Source: Comamonadaceae bacterium (lineage in GTDB: Bacteria; Pseudomonadota; Gammaproteobacteria; Burkholderiales; Burkholderiaceae_C). Taken from it: a stretch of 64,000 bases of DNA. The notes under the pieces were generated by a model. It was not told the origin of the DNA. It searched no databases and saw only the letters and a list, made by a program, of their open reading frames with translations. Positions 17,337 through 27,793 of the stretch are shown here, in pieces. The stretch's first letter is position 1, and each line of letters begins with the position of its first letter. The stretch spans positions 29,797-93,796 of the forward strand of contig JAIYCB010000039.1 of NCBI GenBank assembly GCA_027488215.1, in the 5' to 3' direction. The position numbers and the translations under genes are program-made.

Positions 17337-17912
17337 TCAGGTAACAGATTCAGCAGTCGCCGCTTCACCCAGAAGTTGGTCGACAAATGCCGCCAGATCC
17401 GCATGGACATGGGTTTGCGCTGGAAAGTTCGGGGGCAAAGGCTTGGATTTCAGATCAGCGTGTCGGCCTGTCAGCACCAAGTGTGGCGCACATTGCGCCG
17501 CCTGCGCAGCCAGCATGTCGCGCAGGCTGTCCCCGACATAAGGCACACCCTTCAGGTTGACGCCATAACGCTCTTCAATTTGCTGCAACAAGCCTGGGGC
17601 GGGCTTACGGCAAGCGCAGCCCTCATCGGGCCCATGCGGGCAATAAAAAATGGCATCAACGCGCCCACCCACGGCTGCCAGCGACTTGAGCATGTGGGCA
17701 TGCACCGCATTGAGCGCAGCCATATCAAACAAACCGCGTCCCAAACCCGACTGGTTGGTGGCAAGCACCACATGAAAACCAGCGTGGTTCAAGCGGCTGA
17801 TGGCTTCCAGAGCACCTGGCAGGGGCTGCCACTCTTCGGGCGATTTGACGAACTCGTCGCTGGCGCGGTTGATGGTGCCATCGCGATCCAGAATAACGAG
17901 TCTGTGGGGCAT
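17337..17912 (-). CDS. gmhB: D-glycero-D-manno-heptose 1,7-bisphosphate 7-phosphatase
   Basis: 191 residues. The HAD motif LDRDGTIN supplies D9 and D11. The GmhB-specific zinc loop C91-x-H93-x5-C99-x-C101 (CPHGPDEGCACRKP) is complete, and motif IV appears as VGDSLRDM. The enzyme removes the C7 phosphate during ADP-heptose synthesis for the LPS inner core, which fits a Gram-negative. It sits between glyS and plsC, the usual Burkholderiales order. Confidence 0.94.
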   Translation of the reverse strand: MPHRLVILDRDGTINRASDEFVKSPEEWQPLPGALEAISRLNHAGFHVVLATNQSGLGRGLFDMAALNAVHAHMLKSLAAVGGRVDAIFYCPHGPDEGCACRKPAPGLLQQIEERYGVNLKGVPYVGDSLRDMLAAQAAQCAPHLVLTGRHADLKSKPLPPNFPAQTHVHADLAAFVDQLLGEAATAESVT

Positions 17913-17925
17913 GGGCGTTCAGCAA

Positions 17926-20058
17926 TCAAGCGGCCAGGCGCGACAGGTCAGCCACGCGGTTCATGGCCACATGCAGGCTCTTGAGCAGGCCCTGACGGTT
18001 CAGGCGCAGGTCCATTTCTTCGGCGTTGACCATCACGTCGTCAAAGAAAGCGTCGACCGGGGCGCGCAGCGCAGCCAGCGTTTGCAAGCTGGCGGTGTAA
18101 TCGCCCGCCTTGAATTGCGCCTCAGACTCAGGCAGAAGCCTTTGCATGACAGCGTGAAGGCCTTTTTCTGCGTCTTCCTGCAGCAGCGCGGGATTGACGT
18201 GGGCGTCCACCTCGCCGGCTTTCTTCAAGATATTGCCGATGCGCTTGTTGGCCGCAGCCAAAGCGGGGCTCTCAGGCAATGCAGCAAAAGCGCGCACAGC
18301 CGACAGGAACTGGCTGACCTGGCCCAGACGGGCAGGGCGCAAGGCCATGACGGCATCGACCTCTTGTGCGCTGAAACCTTGCTCGCGGAGGCTGCCCGAC
18401 AAGCGGTCATAGATGAAGTCAATCAAGGCATCTGCATCACCGGTGATCTTGTCGCCAAACACAGGCGCAGACAGCGCCAGCAATTCGGGCAAGCCCAGCG
18501 CCACATCTTTTTCGATCAACATGCGGATCACGCCCAAAGCGTGGCGGCGCAGTGCAAAAGGGTCTTTGTCGCCGGTGGGTAAATTGCCGATGCCGAACAT
18601 GCCGACCAGCGTTTCGAGCTTGTCGGCCAACGCCACCACCAAGCCGACCTTATTACGCGGCAACTCGTCGCCCGCAAAGCGCGGCTTGTAATGGTCTTCA
18701 ATCGCCTCGGCCACATCGCTGCTCAAGCCATCGTGGCGGGCGTAGTAGCCGCCCATGATGCCTTGCAACTCGGGGAACTCGCCGACCATGTCTGTCAGCA
18801 AATCGGTCTTGGCCAAAAGAGCGGCCTGTTCGGCTTGCTTGGCCAGAAGATCGCCACCGACTTGCTGGCCAATCGCCTTGGCAATCGCACAGACACGTGC
18901 CATGCGCTCGCCTTGGGTGCCCAGCTTGTTGTGATAAACCACTTTGGACAGGCCTTCGACACGCGACTCGAGCGTCTTTTTGCGGTCCTGGTCAAAGAAG
19001 AACTTGGCATCGGCCAAGCGCGGACGCACCACGCGCTCGTTGCCGCCGATCACCAAAGAAGCGTCGTCGGGGGTGATGTTGCTCACCACCAAAAAACGGT
19101 TCGTCAACTTGCCCGATGCATCGATCAAGGGGAAGTATTTCTGGTTGGCCTTCATCGTGAGGATCAGGCATTCTTGGGGCACATCGAGGAACTCGGTCTC
19201 GAACTGGCAGGTCAGCACATTGGGACGCTCGACCAGCGCGGTCACTTCGTCCAGCAGGGCGTCATCCTCAATCGGCTGGCAACCACCCCCCACTTTGTCA
19301 GCGGCCGCTTGCAGTTGACGCACGATCTCGGCGCGGCGCTCGGCAAAGCTGGCGATGACCGAGCCGTCGTTCTTCAAGGTGTCGGCGTACTGGTCGGCGT
19401 GCGCCAACACCACTGGCGAGACCTTGGCTTCAAAGCGGTGACCTTGGGTGCTGTTGCCCGCTGTCAGGCCCAGCGCCTTGACCGGCACCACGGTGCTGCC
19501 GTGCAGCGCGATCAAACTGTGCGCAGGGCGCACGAAGTTCACGCTGCTCCAGCCCGGCAACTCACAATCGGTTTCGAGCTGGTACTGCATGACCTTGGGA
19601 ATCGGCAGCTTGGCCAGCGCTTCATCGAGCGCCTTTTGCAAGCCCGCTTGCAGCGAAGCGCCCTTGACCACGCTGTCGTAAAACAGGGCTTCGGCTTTGC
19701 CATCGGGCTGGCGCTTAAGGGCGGTCACGGCGGCTGCCGGGTCGCTCACATCGGCACCCAGGGCTTGCAGTTTTTTCAGCAGTGCGGGTGCGGCATTGCC
19801 AGCAGCGTCCAAGCCCACGGCCACGGGCATGAGCTTTTGTTGCACGGCCTTGTCAGCACCTTGTGCCAGCACGCCGGTCACATGCGCAGCGAGGCGGCGG
19901 GGCGAGGCAAAAGCAGTCACGGCCGCATCGGCAGCGGCCAGGCCCTGGGCCTTGAGTTGTTCGGCCAGCACGCCCGAAAACGCTGCACCCAACTTGTTGA
20001 GCGCCTTCGGGGGCAGCTCTTCCACAAACAGTTCCACCAACAGATTTTGTGTCGTCAT
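17926..20058 (-). CDS. glyS: Glycyl-tRNA synthetase beta subunit
   Basis: 710 residues, normal length. It starts MTTQNLLVELFVEELPPKAL, the characteristic GlyS N-terminus, and contains the HD-type core segment (GVVRPRLADAKFFFDQD-like region near 320-340). The C-terminal part carries the DALR anticodon-binding-like domain. The beta subunit binds tRNA-Gly and works with GlyQ in an alpha2beta2 enzyme. The start at 20058 lies 10 bases after the glyQ stop. Reading further upstream enters glyQ and is not used. Confidence 0.97.
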   Translation of the reverse strand: MTTQNLLVELFVEELPPKALNKLGAAFSGVLAEQLKAQGLAAADAAVTAFASPRRLAAHVTGVLAQGADKAVQQKLMPVAVGLDAAGNAAPALLKKLQALGADVSDPAAAVTALKRQPDGKAEALFYDSVVKGASLQAGLQKALDEALAKLPIPKVMQYQLETDCELPGWSSVNFVRPAHSLIALHGSTVVPVKALGLTAGNSTQGHRFEAKVSPVVLAHADQYADTLKNDGSVIASFAERRAEIVRQLQAAADKVGGGCQPIEDDALLDEVTALVERPNVLTCQFETEFLDVPQECLILTMKANQKYFPLIDASGKLTNRFLVVSNITPDDASLVIGGNERVVRPRLADAKFFFDQDRKKTLESRVEGLSKVVYHNKLGTQGERMARVCAIAKAIGQQVGGDLLAKQAEQAALLAKTDLLTDMVGEFPELQGIMGGYYARHDGLSSDVAEAIEDHYKPRFAGDELPRNKVGLVVALADKLETLVGMFGIGNLPTGDKDPFALRRHALGVIRMLIEKDVALGLPELLALSAPVFGDKITGDADALIDFIYDRLSGSLREQGFSAQEVDAVMALRPARLGQVSQFLSAVRAFAALPESPALAAANKRIGNILKKAGEVDAHVNPALLQEDAEKGLHAVMQRLLPESEAQFKAGDYTASLQTLAALRAPVDAFFDDVMVNAEEMDLRLNRQGLLKSLHVAMNRVADLSRLAA

Positions 20059-20068
20059 GTCGTGATCC

Positions 20069-20974
20069 TCAGGCGGCTTTCTTGGGCATTTGCGCAACCC
20101 ATTCACGCGGGGCCATCGGGAAGTCCAGACGTTCGCGGCTTTCGTAATAACTCTGGGCAACGCTGCGGGCCAGGTTGCGGATGCGACCGATGTAGGCGGC
20201 ACGCTCGGTCACGCTGATCGCGCCACGCGCGTCCAGCAGGTTGAAGGTATGCGCAGCCTTGAGCACCTGCTCGTAAGCCGGCAAGGCCAGCTGGGCACCC
20301 ATGAGGTGCTGAGCTTGTTTTTCGTGGGCGCCAAAGGCGGTGAACAAAAACTCGGCATCGCTGTGCTCGAAGTTGTAGGTCGATTGCTCCACTTCGTTTT
20401 GCTTGTACACGTCACCGTAGGTCAAACCCTCGGTCCATTGCAGGTTGTAGACGTTGTCCACGCCCTGCAAATACATGGCCAAGCGCTCCAGGCCGTAGGT
20501 GATCTCGCCGGTGATGGGCTTGCAGTCGATGCCGCCCACTTGCTGGAAGTAGGTGAACTGCGTGACTTCCATGCCGTTGAGCCACACCTCCCAGCCCAGG
20601 CCCCAAGCGCCGAGCGTGGGGTTTTCCCAGTCGTCTTCGACAAAGCGGATGTCGTTTTTCTTCAGGTCAAAGCCCAACGCTTCGAGAGAACCGAGGTAGA
20701 GCTCCAGGATGTTGCTGGGCGCTGGTTTCAAAACCACCTGAAATTGGTAATAGTGCTGCAGGCGGTTGGGGTTTTCGCCGTAGCGGCCATCTTTGGGGCG
20801 GCGGCTGGGTTGCACATAGGCGGCCTTCCATGGCTCAGGGCCGATGGCACGCAAAAACGTGGCGGTGTGGCTGGTGCCTGCACCGACTTCCATGTCGTAG
20901 GGCTGGAGCAAGGCGCAACCCTGGGCGTCCCAGTACTGCTGCAATTTGAGGATGATCTGCTGGAAGGTCAACAT
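20069..20974 (-). CDS. glyQ: Glycyl-tRNA synthetase alpha subunit
   Basis: 301 residues starting [15 protein letters not shown]. The class II catalytic segments are intact, with [40 protein letters not shown] and [19 protein letters not shown] forming the aminoacyl-adenylate site. It activates glycine as part of the bacterial two-subunit enzyme. It lies directly upstream of glyS. The longer reading to 21022 adds residues with no family support. Confidence 0.97.
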   Translation of the reverse strand: MLTFQQIILKLQQYWDAQGCALLQPYDMEVGAGTSHTATFLRAIGPEPWKAAYVQPSRRPKDGRYGENPNRLQHYYQFQVVLKPAPSNILELYLGSLEALGFDLKKNDIRFVEDDWENPTLGAWGLGWEVWLNGMEVTQFTYFQQVGGIDCKPITGEITYGLERLAMYLQGVDNVYNLQWTEGLTYGDVYKQNEVEQSTYNFEHSDAEFLFTAFGAHEKQAQHLMGAQLALPAYEQVLKAAHTFNLLDARGAISVTERAAYIGRIRNLARSVAQSYYESRERLDFPMAPREWVAQMPKKAA

Positions 20975-21043
20975 GGCCGAAGCGAAGCCAGCAGCGAGCT
21001 GGCCGGGGTTGGATGGGCGCAAGCTTTGCGCGAACCCTTGATT

Positions 21044-22615
21044 TTACGGCCTTTGCCGCCGCCAAATTGCCCAAGCGACGACCACACCACACAGCCCCCA
21101 AAGCGGCCCCAAACCCCAGTCCGAAGCCCAGCGGGCAAAGGGCGTCAGGCCATGACGTCCTTCAAACGAGCCCGTCAGGCTGCCCCGGGTAAAGCGGGGT
21201 AATTGGTCGGTCACGCGGCCGGTATGGTCGATGATGGCGGTAGCCCCGGTGTTGGTGGCACGCAGCATGGGGCGGCCCAACTCGATGGCCCGCAGCCGCG
21301 AGATGTTCAGGTGCTGATCCACCGCCAGGGTGTCGCCAAACCAGGCGATGTTGCTCACGTTCACCAAAGCAGTGGGGGCCTTTTCTGGGTCCTTGAAGCG
21401 CAAGGCCAGTTCTTCGCCAAACAGGTCTTCGTAACAAACGTTGGGGGCCAGGCGTTGGCCTTGCCAGGGCAAAGAAGGCTGGTCCCAGCCGCCCGATTTG
21501 AAATCGCCCAATGGGATGTTCATCAGACGGATGAACCAGGCAAAACCGGGTGGGATGAACTCGCCAAAGGGCACCAGGTGCGATTTGTCATAGCGGTAAG
21601 GCGCAGCACCCTGCGGCCCCAGCGCCACCACCGAGTTGGTATAGCCCTCGTCCAGGCTGCCCAAAGGCAGTCCCACCAAGGCCACTGGTCGCCCCAGCTG
21701 GGCGAAATGCGCCTGCAATCCTGACCAGTAACCTTCTGGCAAATGTTGCGGCAGCAGAGGAATGGCGGTCTCCGGGGCCACCACCAAAGGCTGTTGGCTG
21801 GCGCGCAGTTGCGCGTCATACCACTGCAGCGCATCGCGCACGCCACTGGCGGCCTGAAACTTGTCGGTCTGTGAAATGTTGGCCTGCAGCAACTGCACCT
21901 GCCCCAGCCCTGCCGATGTGGTGAACACCGGACCGAAGGCCTGCAAAGCCCACGAAGCGAGCCAAACACCCAACAATGGCCTCAACGCGCCCAAACGCCA
22001 ACCTGCCAAGGCCAAACGCATGGCGAGCCATGCGGCCAGAGCCCCCATGCCGTAAACACCCACCCAAGGCGCAAATGCGACCAAGGCGCTGTCCACGTGC
22101 GCATAGCCACCGGCCCCCCAAGGAAATCCGGTGAGCCAACGCCCCCGCATGAGTTCGGCCAAAGTCCATAAAGCGGCGAACAGGACACTGGCCAAAGCGG
22201 GCCGCTCGGCCACCAGACCCCGCGCCAGACTCACCCAAAGGGCCGAGGCGGCAGCGTAATAAAGCGCCAACGCCGCCGCCAGCGCCAGCACGGCCAGCAC
22301 GGCCAAAGGCGCTGGCAAACCGCCAACCTGGTGCATGGACACGAACAGCCACCAAAAACAGCCCGCCAGCCAAGCCGTGGCAAACACGCCGCCGAACCAA
22401 GCCGCCCGTTTGTAGGGGCTGGCATCCCGACCTCGCATGAAGGGGTTGCGAGCCATGCGGGCCAAGCCCGCCGCCAGCAGCGTCAAGCTCAAGACCTGCA
22501 ACCAGCCCAACGCCTGACCACTGCCTGGCCATGCGATGGATGCGGCCTGCGCGGCACCGGCCAATGCAGGCCAGAAGGTCTGAAACCCCAGCTCGCGTGG
22601 CCGCCAACCCTTCAT
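21044..22615 (-). CDS. lnt: Apolipoprotein N-acyltransferase
   Basis: 523 residues: about six to eight N-terminal transmembrane helices (roughly 15-230) followed by a periplasmic nitrilase-like domain. The catalytic triad is visible as E282 (VAPETAIPL), K344 (RYDKSHLVPFGEF) and C394 (NVCYEDLFG), with ATNTGATAIIDHTG near the C-terminus. It adds the third acyl chain to outer-membrane lipoproteins. It overlaps corC by 4 bases (ATGA), the usual corC-lnt coupling. Confidence 0.96.
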   Translation of the reverse strand: MKGWRPRELGFQTFWPALAGAAQAASIAWPGSGQALGWLQVLSLTLLAAGLARMARNPFMRGRDASPYKRAAWFGGVFATAWLAGCFWWLFVSMHQVGGLPAPLAVLAVLALAAALALYYAAASALWVSLARGLVAERPALASVLFAALWTLAELMRGRWLTGFPWGAGGYAHVDSALVAFAPWVGVYGMGALAAWLAMRLALAGWRLGALRPLLGVWLASWALQAFGPVFTTSAGLGQVQLLQANISQTDKFQAASGVRDALQWYDAQLRASQQPLVVAPETAIPLLPQHLPEGYWSGLQAHFAQLGRPVALVGLPLGSLDEGYTNSVVALGPQGAAPYRYDKSHLVPFGEFIPPGFAWFIRLMNIPLGDFKSGGWDQPSLPWQGQRLAPNVCYEDLFGEELALRFKDPEKAPTALVNVSNIAWFGDTLAVDQHLNISRLRAIELGRPMLRATNTGATAIIDHTGRVTDQLPRFTRGSLTGSFEGRHGLTPFARWASDWGLGPLWGLCGVVVAWAIWRRQRP

Positions 22616-23538
22616 GCAGAAGACCCGTTCGTCGGCTTGACGCCCGTTCCATCAGATGGGGGGCTGTTGGGTGGGGTCAGGGACGAAACCTTGAACCAGC
22701 GCACCGCACCGGCGCGCGTGTGCAACACGACAAAACGCAGGCCCGCCAGCTCAAAGCTTTCACCGCGGTGCGGCACATGACCGATTTCGTGGGCGATCAA
22801 TCCGCCCAAGGTATCGAAATCATGGTCGTCCTCGGCTTGCCGGGCCTGCTTCAAATTCACGCCAAACGCCTCGTCCACGCGCTCAATAGCGGTGTCGCCG
22901 CTGACCCTGAAACTGCGATCGGGCAGGCCGAAAATATCGCCCGCATCTTCGGCAATGTCGAACTCGTCCTCGATTTCACCCACGATTTGTTCCAATACAT
23001 CCTCGATGGTGATCAAGCCAGCCGTGCGGCCATACTCGTCGATCACGATGGCCAAATGATTACGGTTGTCGCGGAACTGCCGCAGCAGATCGTTGAGGCC
23101 CTTGCTCTCGGGAATGAACACCGCCGGGCGCAACAAGGTGCGGATGTTCAATTCGGGCGCGCGCTGCAGCTTGAGCAGATCTTTGGCCAACAGGATGCCG
23201 ATGATGTTGTCGCGCTCGCCCTCGAAGACCGGAAAGCGCGAATGTCCGGTGTCGATCACTTGGTGCAACAGCTGGTCCACGGGGTCTTCGATGTTCAGCA
23301 GGTCCATGCGCGGAGCAGCCAGCATCACATCGCTGGCGGTCATGTCCGCCATGCGGATCACGCCCTCGATCATCAAACGGCTCTCGGTATTGATGATCTG
23401 GTTGTCCTCGGCTTCGGCCAAGGTCTCGATCAGCTCATCGGTCGAATCGGGTCCGGGATGGATGAATTCCGCAAGTTTTTGCAGAAAACTCCGCTTGTCT
23501 TCGCGCTCGGCGGAGCGTGCGGGGTAAGGGTCAGACAC
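22612..23538 (-). CDS. corC: CorC/HlyC-family CBS-domain protein
   Basis: 308 residues. Two CBS domains (about 75-195) include VMLAAPRMDLLNIEDPVD and VIDEYGRTAGLITIEDVLEQ. A C-terminal CorC/HlyC transporter-associated domain follows (about 215-295, with FDTLGGLIAHEIGHVPHRGE). No transmembrane DUF21 domain is present, as in the soluble CorC of gamma- and betaproteobacteria. The proposed role is magnesium/cobalt homeostasis. It is coupled to lnt. Confidence 0.92.
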   Translation of the reverse strand: MSDPYPARSAEREDKRSFLQKLAEFIHPGPDSTDELIETLAEAEDNQIINTESRLMIEGVIRMADMTASDVMLAAPRMDLLNIEDPVDQLLHQVIDTGHSRFPVFEGERDNIIGILLAKDLLKLQRAPELNIRTLLRPAVFIPESKGLNDLLRQFRDNRNHLAIVIDEYGRTAGLITIEDVLEQIVGEIEDEFDIAEDAGDIFGLPDRSFRVSGDTAIERVDEAFGVNLKQARQAEDDHDFDTLGGLIAHEIGHVPHRGESFELAGLRFVVLHTRAGAVRWFKVSSLTPPNSPPSDGTGVKPTNGSSA

Positions 23539-23610
23539 GATTTAGGCTTGCAGGACATGCTGTAATGAACATGCTGCAAGGATAGCGGATTTGGATGACG
23601 GATTGCGCCA

Positions 23611-24363
23611 TCAAGGCCCGCCCGAGCTATGGCGGGCATCGCGCACGCCTTGGCGGATCTCTTGTACGGTGGCCAGCCATTCACGAAACTGATGAGCCTG
23701 CATTTTGAGCCGATAGTCCAGCTCAGCCATCTGCTCTTGCATCAGTCCGCTGAGTTGACTGTCCAGGGTGGCTTGCGGCAAAGACAGGTAAGCCTCGCTT
23801 TCGCTGCCATCGCGCTGCACCACGGCACCGCCTTGGCGTGCGATCTTGAGCATGGCCACGTTTTCACTCAGCGCGTGGATGAATAAGAGGGTCACCCCCT
23901 GGTTGCGGGCGTGCATCACCGCATGCGCAAACAGCTTGGCCCCCAGGCCTTTGCCACGCTGATGCGGCGACACCGAGACGCCAAACTCGGCGCAAGTGGC
24001 CCATTTCGGGTCGTCCGAACAGGCCAAATGCGCCATGGCCACCAGCTCCAGTCGACGGTTGAAGACCCCGAAGATCTCGTCCCGCTCAAAATTCAAGCCC
24101 TGCACATACCGCTCAATTTGCTCGTCGGTGGCAACGTAGCCAAAGCGCAAGTAGCGGTCTGAAGTGGGTAACGCCCTTAAATGCCGTGCGATGCGCGTCT
24201 TATGGCGTGGCGACAGAGAGCGAATAGGCACCCAACGGGCTCGCTTGCGGGCCACTCCGGCCGGGTCCAACGACCCCACATCGGCGATACCCAACACACC
24301 AGGCCACAGCTGGCGAAGCCACGAGGTGAGTCGGTTGGTACGCGTTTCAGCGGGGGTATTCAT
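23611..24363 (-). CDS. GNAT-family N-acetyltransferase
   Basis: 250 residues. The acetyl-CoA-binding loop reads VSPHQRGKGLGAKLFAHAV (about 155-173), motif A of the GNAT fold, preceded by GVFNRRLELVAMAHL. A C-terminal helical extension (about 205-250) contains MAELDYRLKMQAHQFREW. The start at 24363 has AGG about 8 bases upstream; an in-frame ATG 24 bases earlier is possible. The much longer reading to 25245 is antisense to fadD and spurious. The acetyl acceptor is unknown. Confidence 0.85.
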   Translation of the reverse strand: MNTPAETRTNRLTSWLRQLWPGVLGIADVGSLDPAGVARKRARWVPIRSLSPRHKTRIARHLRALPTSDRYLRFGYVATDEQIERYVQGLNFERDEIFGVFNRRLELVAMAHLACSDDPKWATCAEFGVSVSPHQRGKGLGAKLFAHAVMHARNQGVTLLFIHALSENVAMLKIARQGGAVVQRDGSESEAYLSLPQATLDSQLSGLMQEQMAELDYRLKMQAHQFREWLATVQEIRQGVRDARHSSGGP

Positions 24364-24522
24364 GTTGGTGCCTAGGGATAACCCCATTTTGCACCCGTTG
24401 GACTGTCCCGGGATGACGCGGATTTTGTCGCCTGTGAGACCGTCAAGCCCTCGTCTCAGCACTTGCCCTGTGCCGGCTCTGGCGCCAGCTGGTGACAATG
24501 CAGCTCTACAGGAGACAAGCGC

Positions 24523-26208
24523 ATGGAACGTATCTGGCTCAAGAATTACCCGCCTGGTGTGCCCCACGACATCGACACCACTCAGTACAAAAGCCTGACT
24601 GACTTGCTGGAGCGGGCATTCCGCGAGCATGGTGACAGCCCGTTTTCGGTCTGCATGAACCGCTGGATGAGCTACAAGCAACTTGACGAACTGTCCACCG
24701 CGCTGGGGGCCTGGCTTCAAAGCAGAGGCCTGGAGCCTGGCAGTCGGGTGGCCATCATGCTGCCCAACTTGCCCCAGTTTGCCGTGACCATGGCCGCCAT
24801 TTTGCGGGCGGGCTACACCTGCGTCAATGTCAACCCGCTTTACACCCCGCGAGAGTTGGAGCACCAACTCAAAGACTCTGGCGCCAGTGCCATCGTCATC
24901 CTCGAAAACTTTGCCGCCACTTTGCAAGAAGTGGTAGAAGGCACGTCTGTTCAACACGTGGTGCTGGCCTCCATTGGCGATTTGCTGGGCCCCTGGAATG
25001 GCCGCTGGCTGACCTTTGCCGTGCGCCACTTGGCCAAAATGGTGCCCCCCTTTGAGCTGCCCCTGACCGATGGCCGCACCGTGACCCCCTTCAAGAAAGC
25101 CATCGCCCAAGGCCGCGGCCTGAACCTGCGCCCCACTGCTCAAACCATGGATGACATCGCGTTTTTGCAATACACAGGCGGCACCACCGGCCTGTCCAAA
25201 GGCGCCGTGCTCACCCACCGCAACATCGTGGCGGCCTTGCTGCAAGCAGAAGGCTGGTTTTCACCGGCTCTGGCCGATGTGCCCGACCTGCGCAAAGTGA
25301 ACAACATCGCGGCTTTGCCGCTGTATCACATCTTCGCGCTGACGCTGTGTTTGCTGGTCATCCGCCAAGGCTCTTACCTGACCTTGGTGCCCAACCCGCG
25401 TGACTTCGCCAAGTTCATCGAAGTGCTCAAGCAGCGCCCCTTCCATGTGCTGCCCGGGGTGAACACACTGTTCAATGCGCTGATGCAGCACCCGATGTTT
25501 AAGACCGTAGATTTCTCGTCGCTCAAACTGACCCAAGCGGGCGGCATGGCTGCGTCCGAAGGCACGGCACGCCACTGGCAATCGGCCACGGGCAGCGCCA
25601 TGATCGAAGGCTGGGGCATGAGCGAGACCTGCGCGATTGGTACCAACAACCCGGTCACGCAAAAAACCTTCAGTGGCAACATCGGCTTGCCGCTGCCTGG
25701 CATCGACATCGCCATCAAAGACGACGATGGCCACAGCCTGCCAGTGGGCAGTTCGGGCGAAATCTGCATCCGCGGCCCCAACGTCATGCCCGGGTACTTC
25801 AACCAACCGGCTGAAAACGCCAAGACTTTCACTGCCGACGGCTTCATGCGCACGGGTGACATCGGCATCATGGACGAGGGTGGTTTCACCCGCATCGTGG
25901 ACCGTAAAAAGGACATGATCATCGTCAGCGGCTTCAACGTCTTCCCCAGCGAACTGGAAAACCTCATCTCGACATGCCCTGGCGTGGTCGAATGCGCGGC
26001 CGTCGGCATCCCCGACACCATGCAGGGCGAAACCATCAAGGTGTTTGTGGTCCGCAATGACCCCATGCTGACCGAAGAGGCCGTGGCCCGCTTCTGTCAC
26101 GAGAACCTGACCGGCTACAAGCGCCCCAAATACATCGAGTTCCGCGACGAACTGCCCAAATCCAACGTGGGCAAAATCCTGCGTCGCGAGCTGCGCAGCG
26201 CCAAATGA
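24523..26208 (+). CDS. fadD: Long-chain fatty acid-CoA ligase
   Basis: 561 residues. The AMP/ATP-binding P-loop YTGGTTGLSKGA lies at about 217-228. Other adenylate-forming motifs follow: GWGMSET, YFNQPAENAKTFTADGFMRTGD and DRKKDMIIVSGFNVFPSE, and the C-terminal lysine in KSNVGKILRRELR. It activates fatty acids to acyl-CoA for beta-oxidation. A strong ribosome-binding site (AGGAGA) lies 8 bases upstream. Its stop overlaps the next gene by ATGA. Confidence 0.95.
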   Translation: MERIWLKNYPPGVPHDIDTTQYKSLTDLLERAFREHGDSPFSVCMNRWMSYKQLDELSTALGAWLQSRGLEPGSRVAIMLPNLPQFAVTMAAILRAGYTCVNVNPLYTPRELEHQLKDSGASAIVILENFAATLQEVVEGTSVQHVVLASIGDLLGPWNGRWLTFAVRHLAKMVPPFELPLTDGRTVTPFKKAIAQGRGLNLRPTAQTMDDIAFLQYTGGTTGLSKGAVLTHRNIVAALLQAEGWFSPALADVPDLRKVNNIAALPLYHIFALTLCLLVIRQGSYLTLVPNPRDFAKFIEVLKQRPFHVLPGVNTLFNALMQHPMFKTVDFSSLKLTQAGGMAASEGTARHWQSATGSAMIEGWGMSETCAIGTNNPVTQKTFSGNIGLPLPGIDIAIKDDDGHSLPVGSSGEICIRGPNVMPGYFNQPAENAKTFTADGFMRTGDIGIMDEGGFTRIVDRKKDMIIVSGFNVFPSELENLISTCPGVVECAAVGIPDTMQGETIKVFVVRNDPMLTEEAVARFCHENLTGYKRPKYIEFRDELPKSNVGKILRRELRSAK

Positions 26209-27128
26209 CGCTTCACAGCTCACTGCCACCGGGCGTGCACGTTTTCGAGCGTGGCTGGCTGTCTGCCAACAACGTGTTGCTACAGGACGCGCGCAGTGCC
26301 ACCTTGGTCGACAGCGGCTATGTCACGCACCAGGCCCAAACCCTGGCCCTGGTGCAGCACGCCCTGCAAGGCCGTACGCTAGACCAACTTGTCAACACCC
26401 ACCTGCACAGCGACCACTGCGGCGGTAACCAGGCCTTGCAAGCGCATTACCCAACCCTCAAAACTTGTATCCCGCCAGGCTTGGCGCACGCAGTGGCGAG
26501 TTGGCGCGATGACGAGCTGAGCTACCAACCCACGGGGCAAAACTGCCCTGCATTTACCTTCACCGGCTTGCTGCTACCGGGCAGCACGCACCGTTGGGCA
26601 GACATGGACTGGCAAGTGCACGCAGCCCCCGGACACGATCCACACTCGGTCATCTTGTTTGCGCCCGAACACCGCCTGCTGATGTCTGCCGATGCGCTTT
26701 GGCAAAACGGCTTTGGCGTGGTCTTTCCTGAACTGGAAGGCGTTGCTGCATTTGATGAAGTGGCCCAGACACTGGACCTCATCGAAAAATTAAACCCCAC
26801 TACCATCATCCCCGGCCATGGCGCTGTCTTCACCGAGTTGGCACCAGCTCTTGCGCTGGCACGCAGCAAGCTCGATAGCTTTGCCCAAAATCCGGAAAAA
26901 CACGCCCGCTACGGCACCAAGGTCCTGCTCAAGTTCAAACTGCTGGAATGGGGCCAGATCTCAAAAGCCGACTTCAACGATTGGGCGATGAAAGTACCCT
27001 ATTTGCACGAGCTTTACCGGCGCTTTGGCCAAGGCCACAAGCTGGACACCTGGCTCGACATGATGCTGGAAGAGCTGGCTCGCAGCGGAGCCATGCAAGT
27101 GCTTGATGGAGAGCTGCACAACACATAA
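26205..27128 (+). CDS. MBL-fold metallo-hydrolase coupled to fadD
   Basis: 307 residues. The motif THLHSDHCGG gives zinc ligands H66, H68, D70 and H71, with further ligands in APGHDPHS, MSADALW and IPGHGAVF. The C-terminal helical region (about 225-300) resembles MBL proteins with an added alpha-helical domain. It overlaps fadD by 4 bases, so it probably handles an acyl-CoA or related ester. It is the last chromosomal gene before the island boundary. Confidence 0.85.
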   Translation: MTLHSSLPPGVHVFERGWLSANNVLLQDARSATLVDSGYVTHQAQTLALVQHALQGRTLDQLVNTHLHSDHCGGNQALQAHYPTLKTCIPPGLAHAVASWRDDELSYQPTGQNCPAFTFTGLLLPGSTHRWADMDWQVHAAPGHDPHSVILFAPEHRLLMSADALWQNGFGVVFPELEGVAAFDEVAQTLDLIEKLNPTTIIPGHGAVFTELAPALALARSKLDSFAQNPEKHARYGTKVLLKFKLLEWGQISKADFNDWAMKVPYLHELYRRFGQGHKLDTWLDMMLEELARSGAMQVLDGELHNT

Positions 27129-27214
27129 GACCGCTTAGATAAATTAATCAGACCCGAATGATTTGAATTGCGTTTGCACAGGGGCCATATGCAGAACGCT
27201 GAACCTCCAAAAGA

Positions 27215-27297
<83 letters not shown>

Positions 27298-27793
27298 CGT
27301 AGACTGCTTGTGCTTTTCATATATAAATCAATAGGTTACATGACTATTTAGTGACCGTGCAATAAAACGTGTAATCAGCTTTATAGTGGCCTTGGTATTC
27401 GAGCGACATCATCAAACTGCGCTACGAAAAGTGTCCACCGGTTTTGGGGAATGCCACTTCTGGTTATAGAACGAATCAATGCACGTCTATATTTCACAAT
27501 TGCGGGAATTCTTGTTAAGTCGTGCACTGGTTCGGCCCAACTTTGGTGAACAAAGAGGCAGAGCTGGTACGATTTGACTGCCGCTTTATACAACACACAA
27601 GAACAAGACCGGCGAGTTACTGCAAGCCACATTGATCCAACCAAACACTAGACTTGCTGCAGCCAGGCGAAAAAATTGCAAAATCTTCTTGATTGACTTG
27701 TTTGACTGGACAGTCGTTCGGAATTTTCGACGAATAGAACCGATGCTCCCGCCTAGACTGGTACGGCAACACAACCTCCCTGGAAAGTTTCAG
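27298..27793. other. Non-coding island left end
   Basis: About 500 bases between the left attachment repeat and the first island gene. AT content is raised, stop codons are frequent in all frames, and no recombinase motif (R...HxLR...Y) is visible. The short readings here show no family resemblance. Confidence 0.5.

Noticed and set aside
18691..20217. 508-codon open frame opposite glyS
   Set aside because: glyS is certain and uses the other strand; no family features in the antisense reading.
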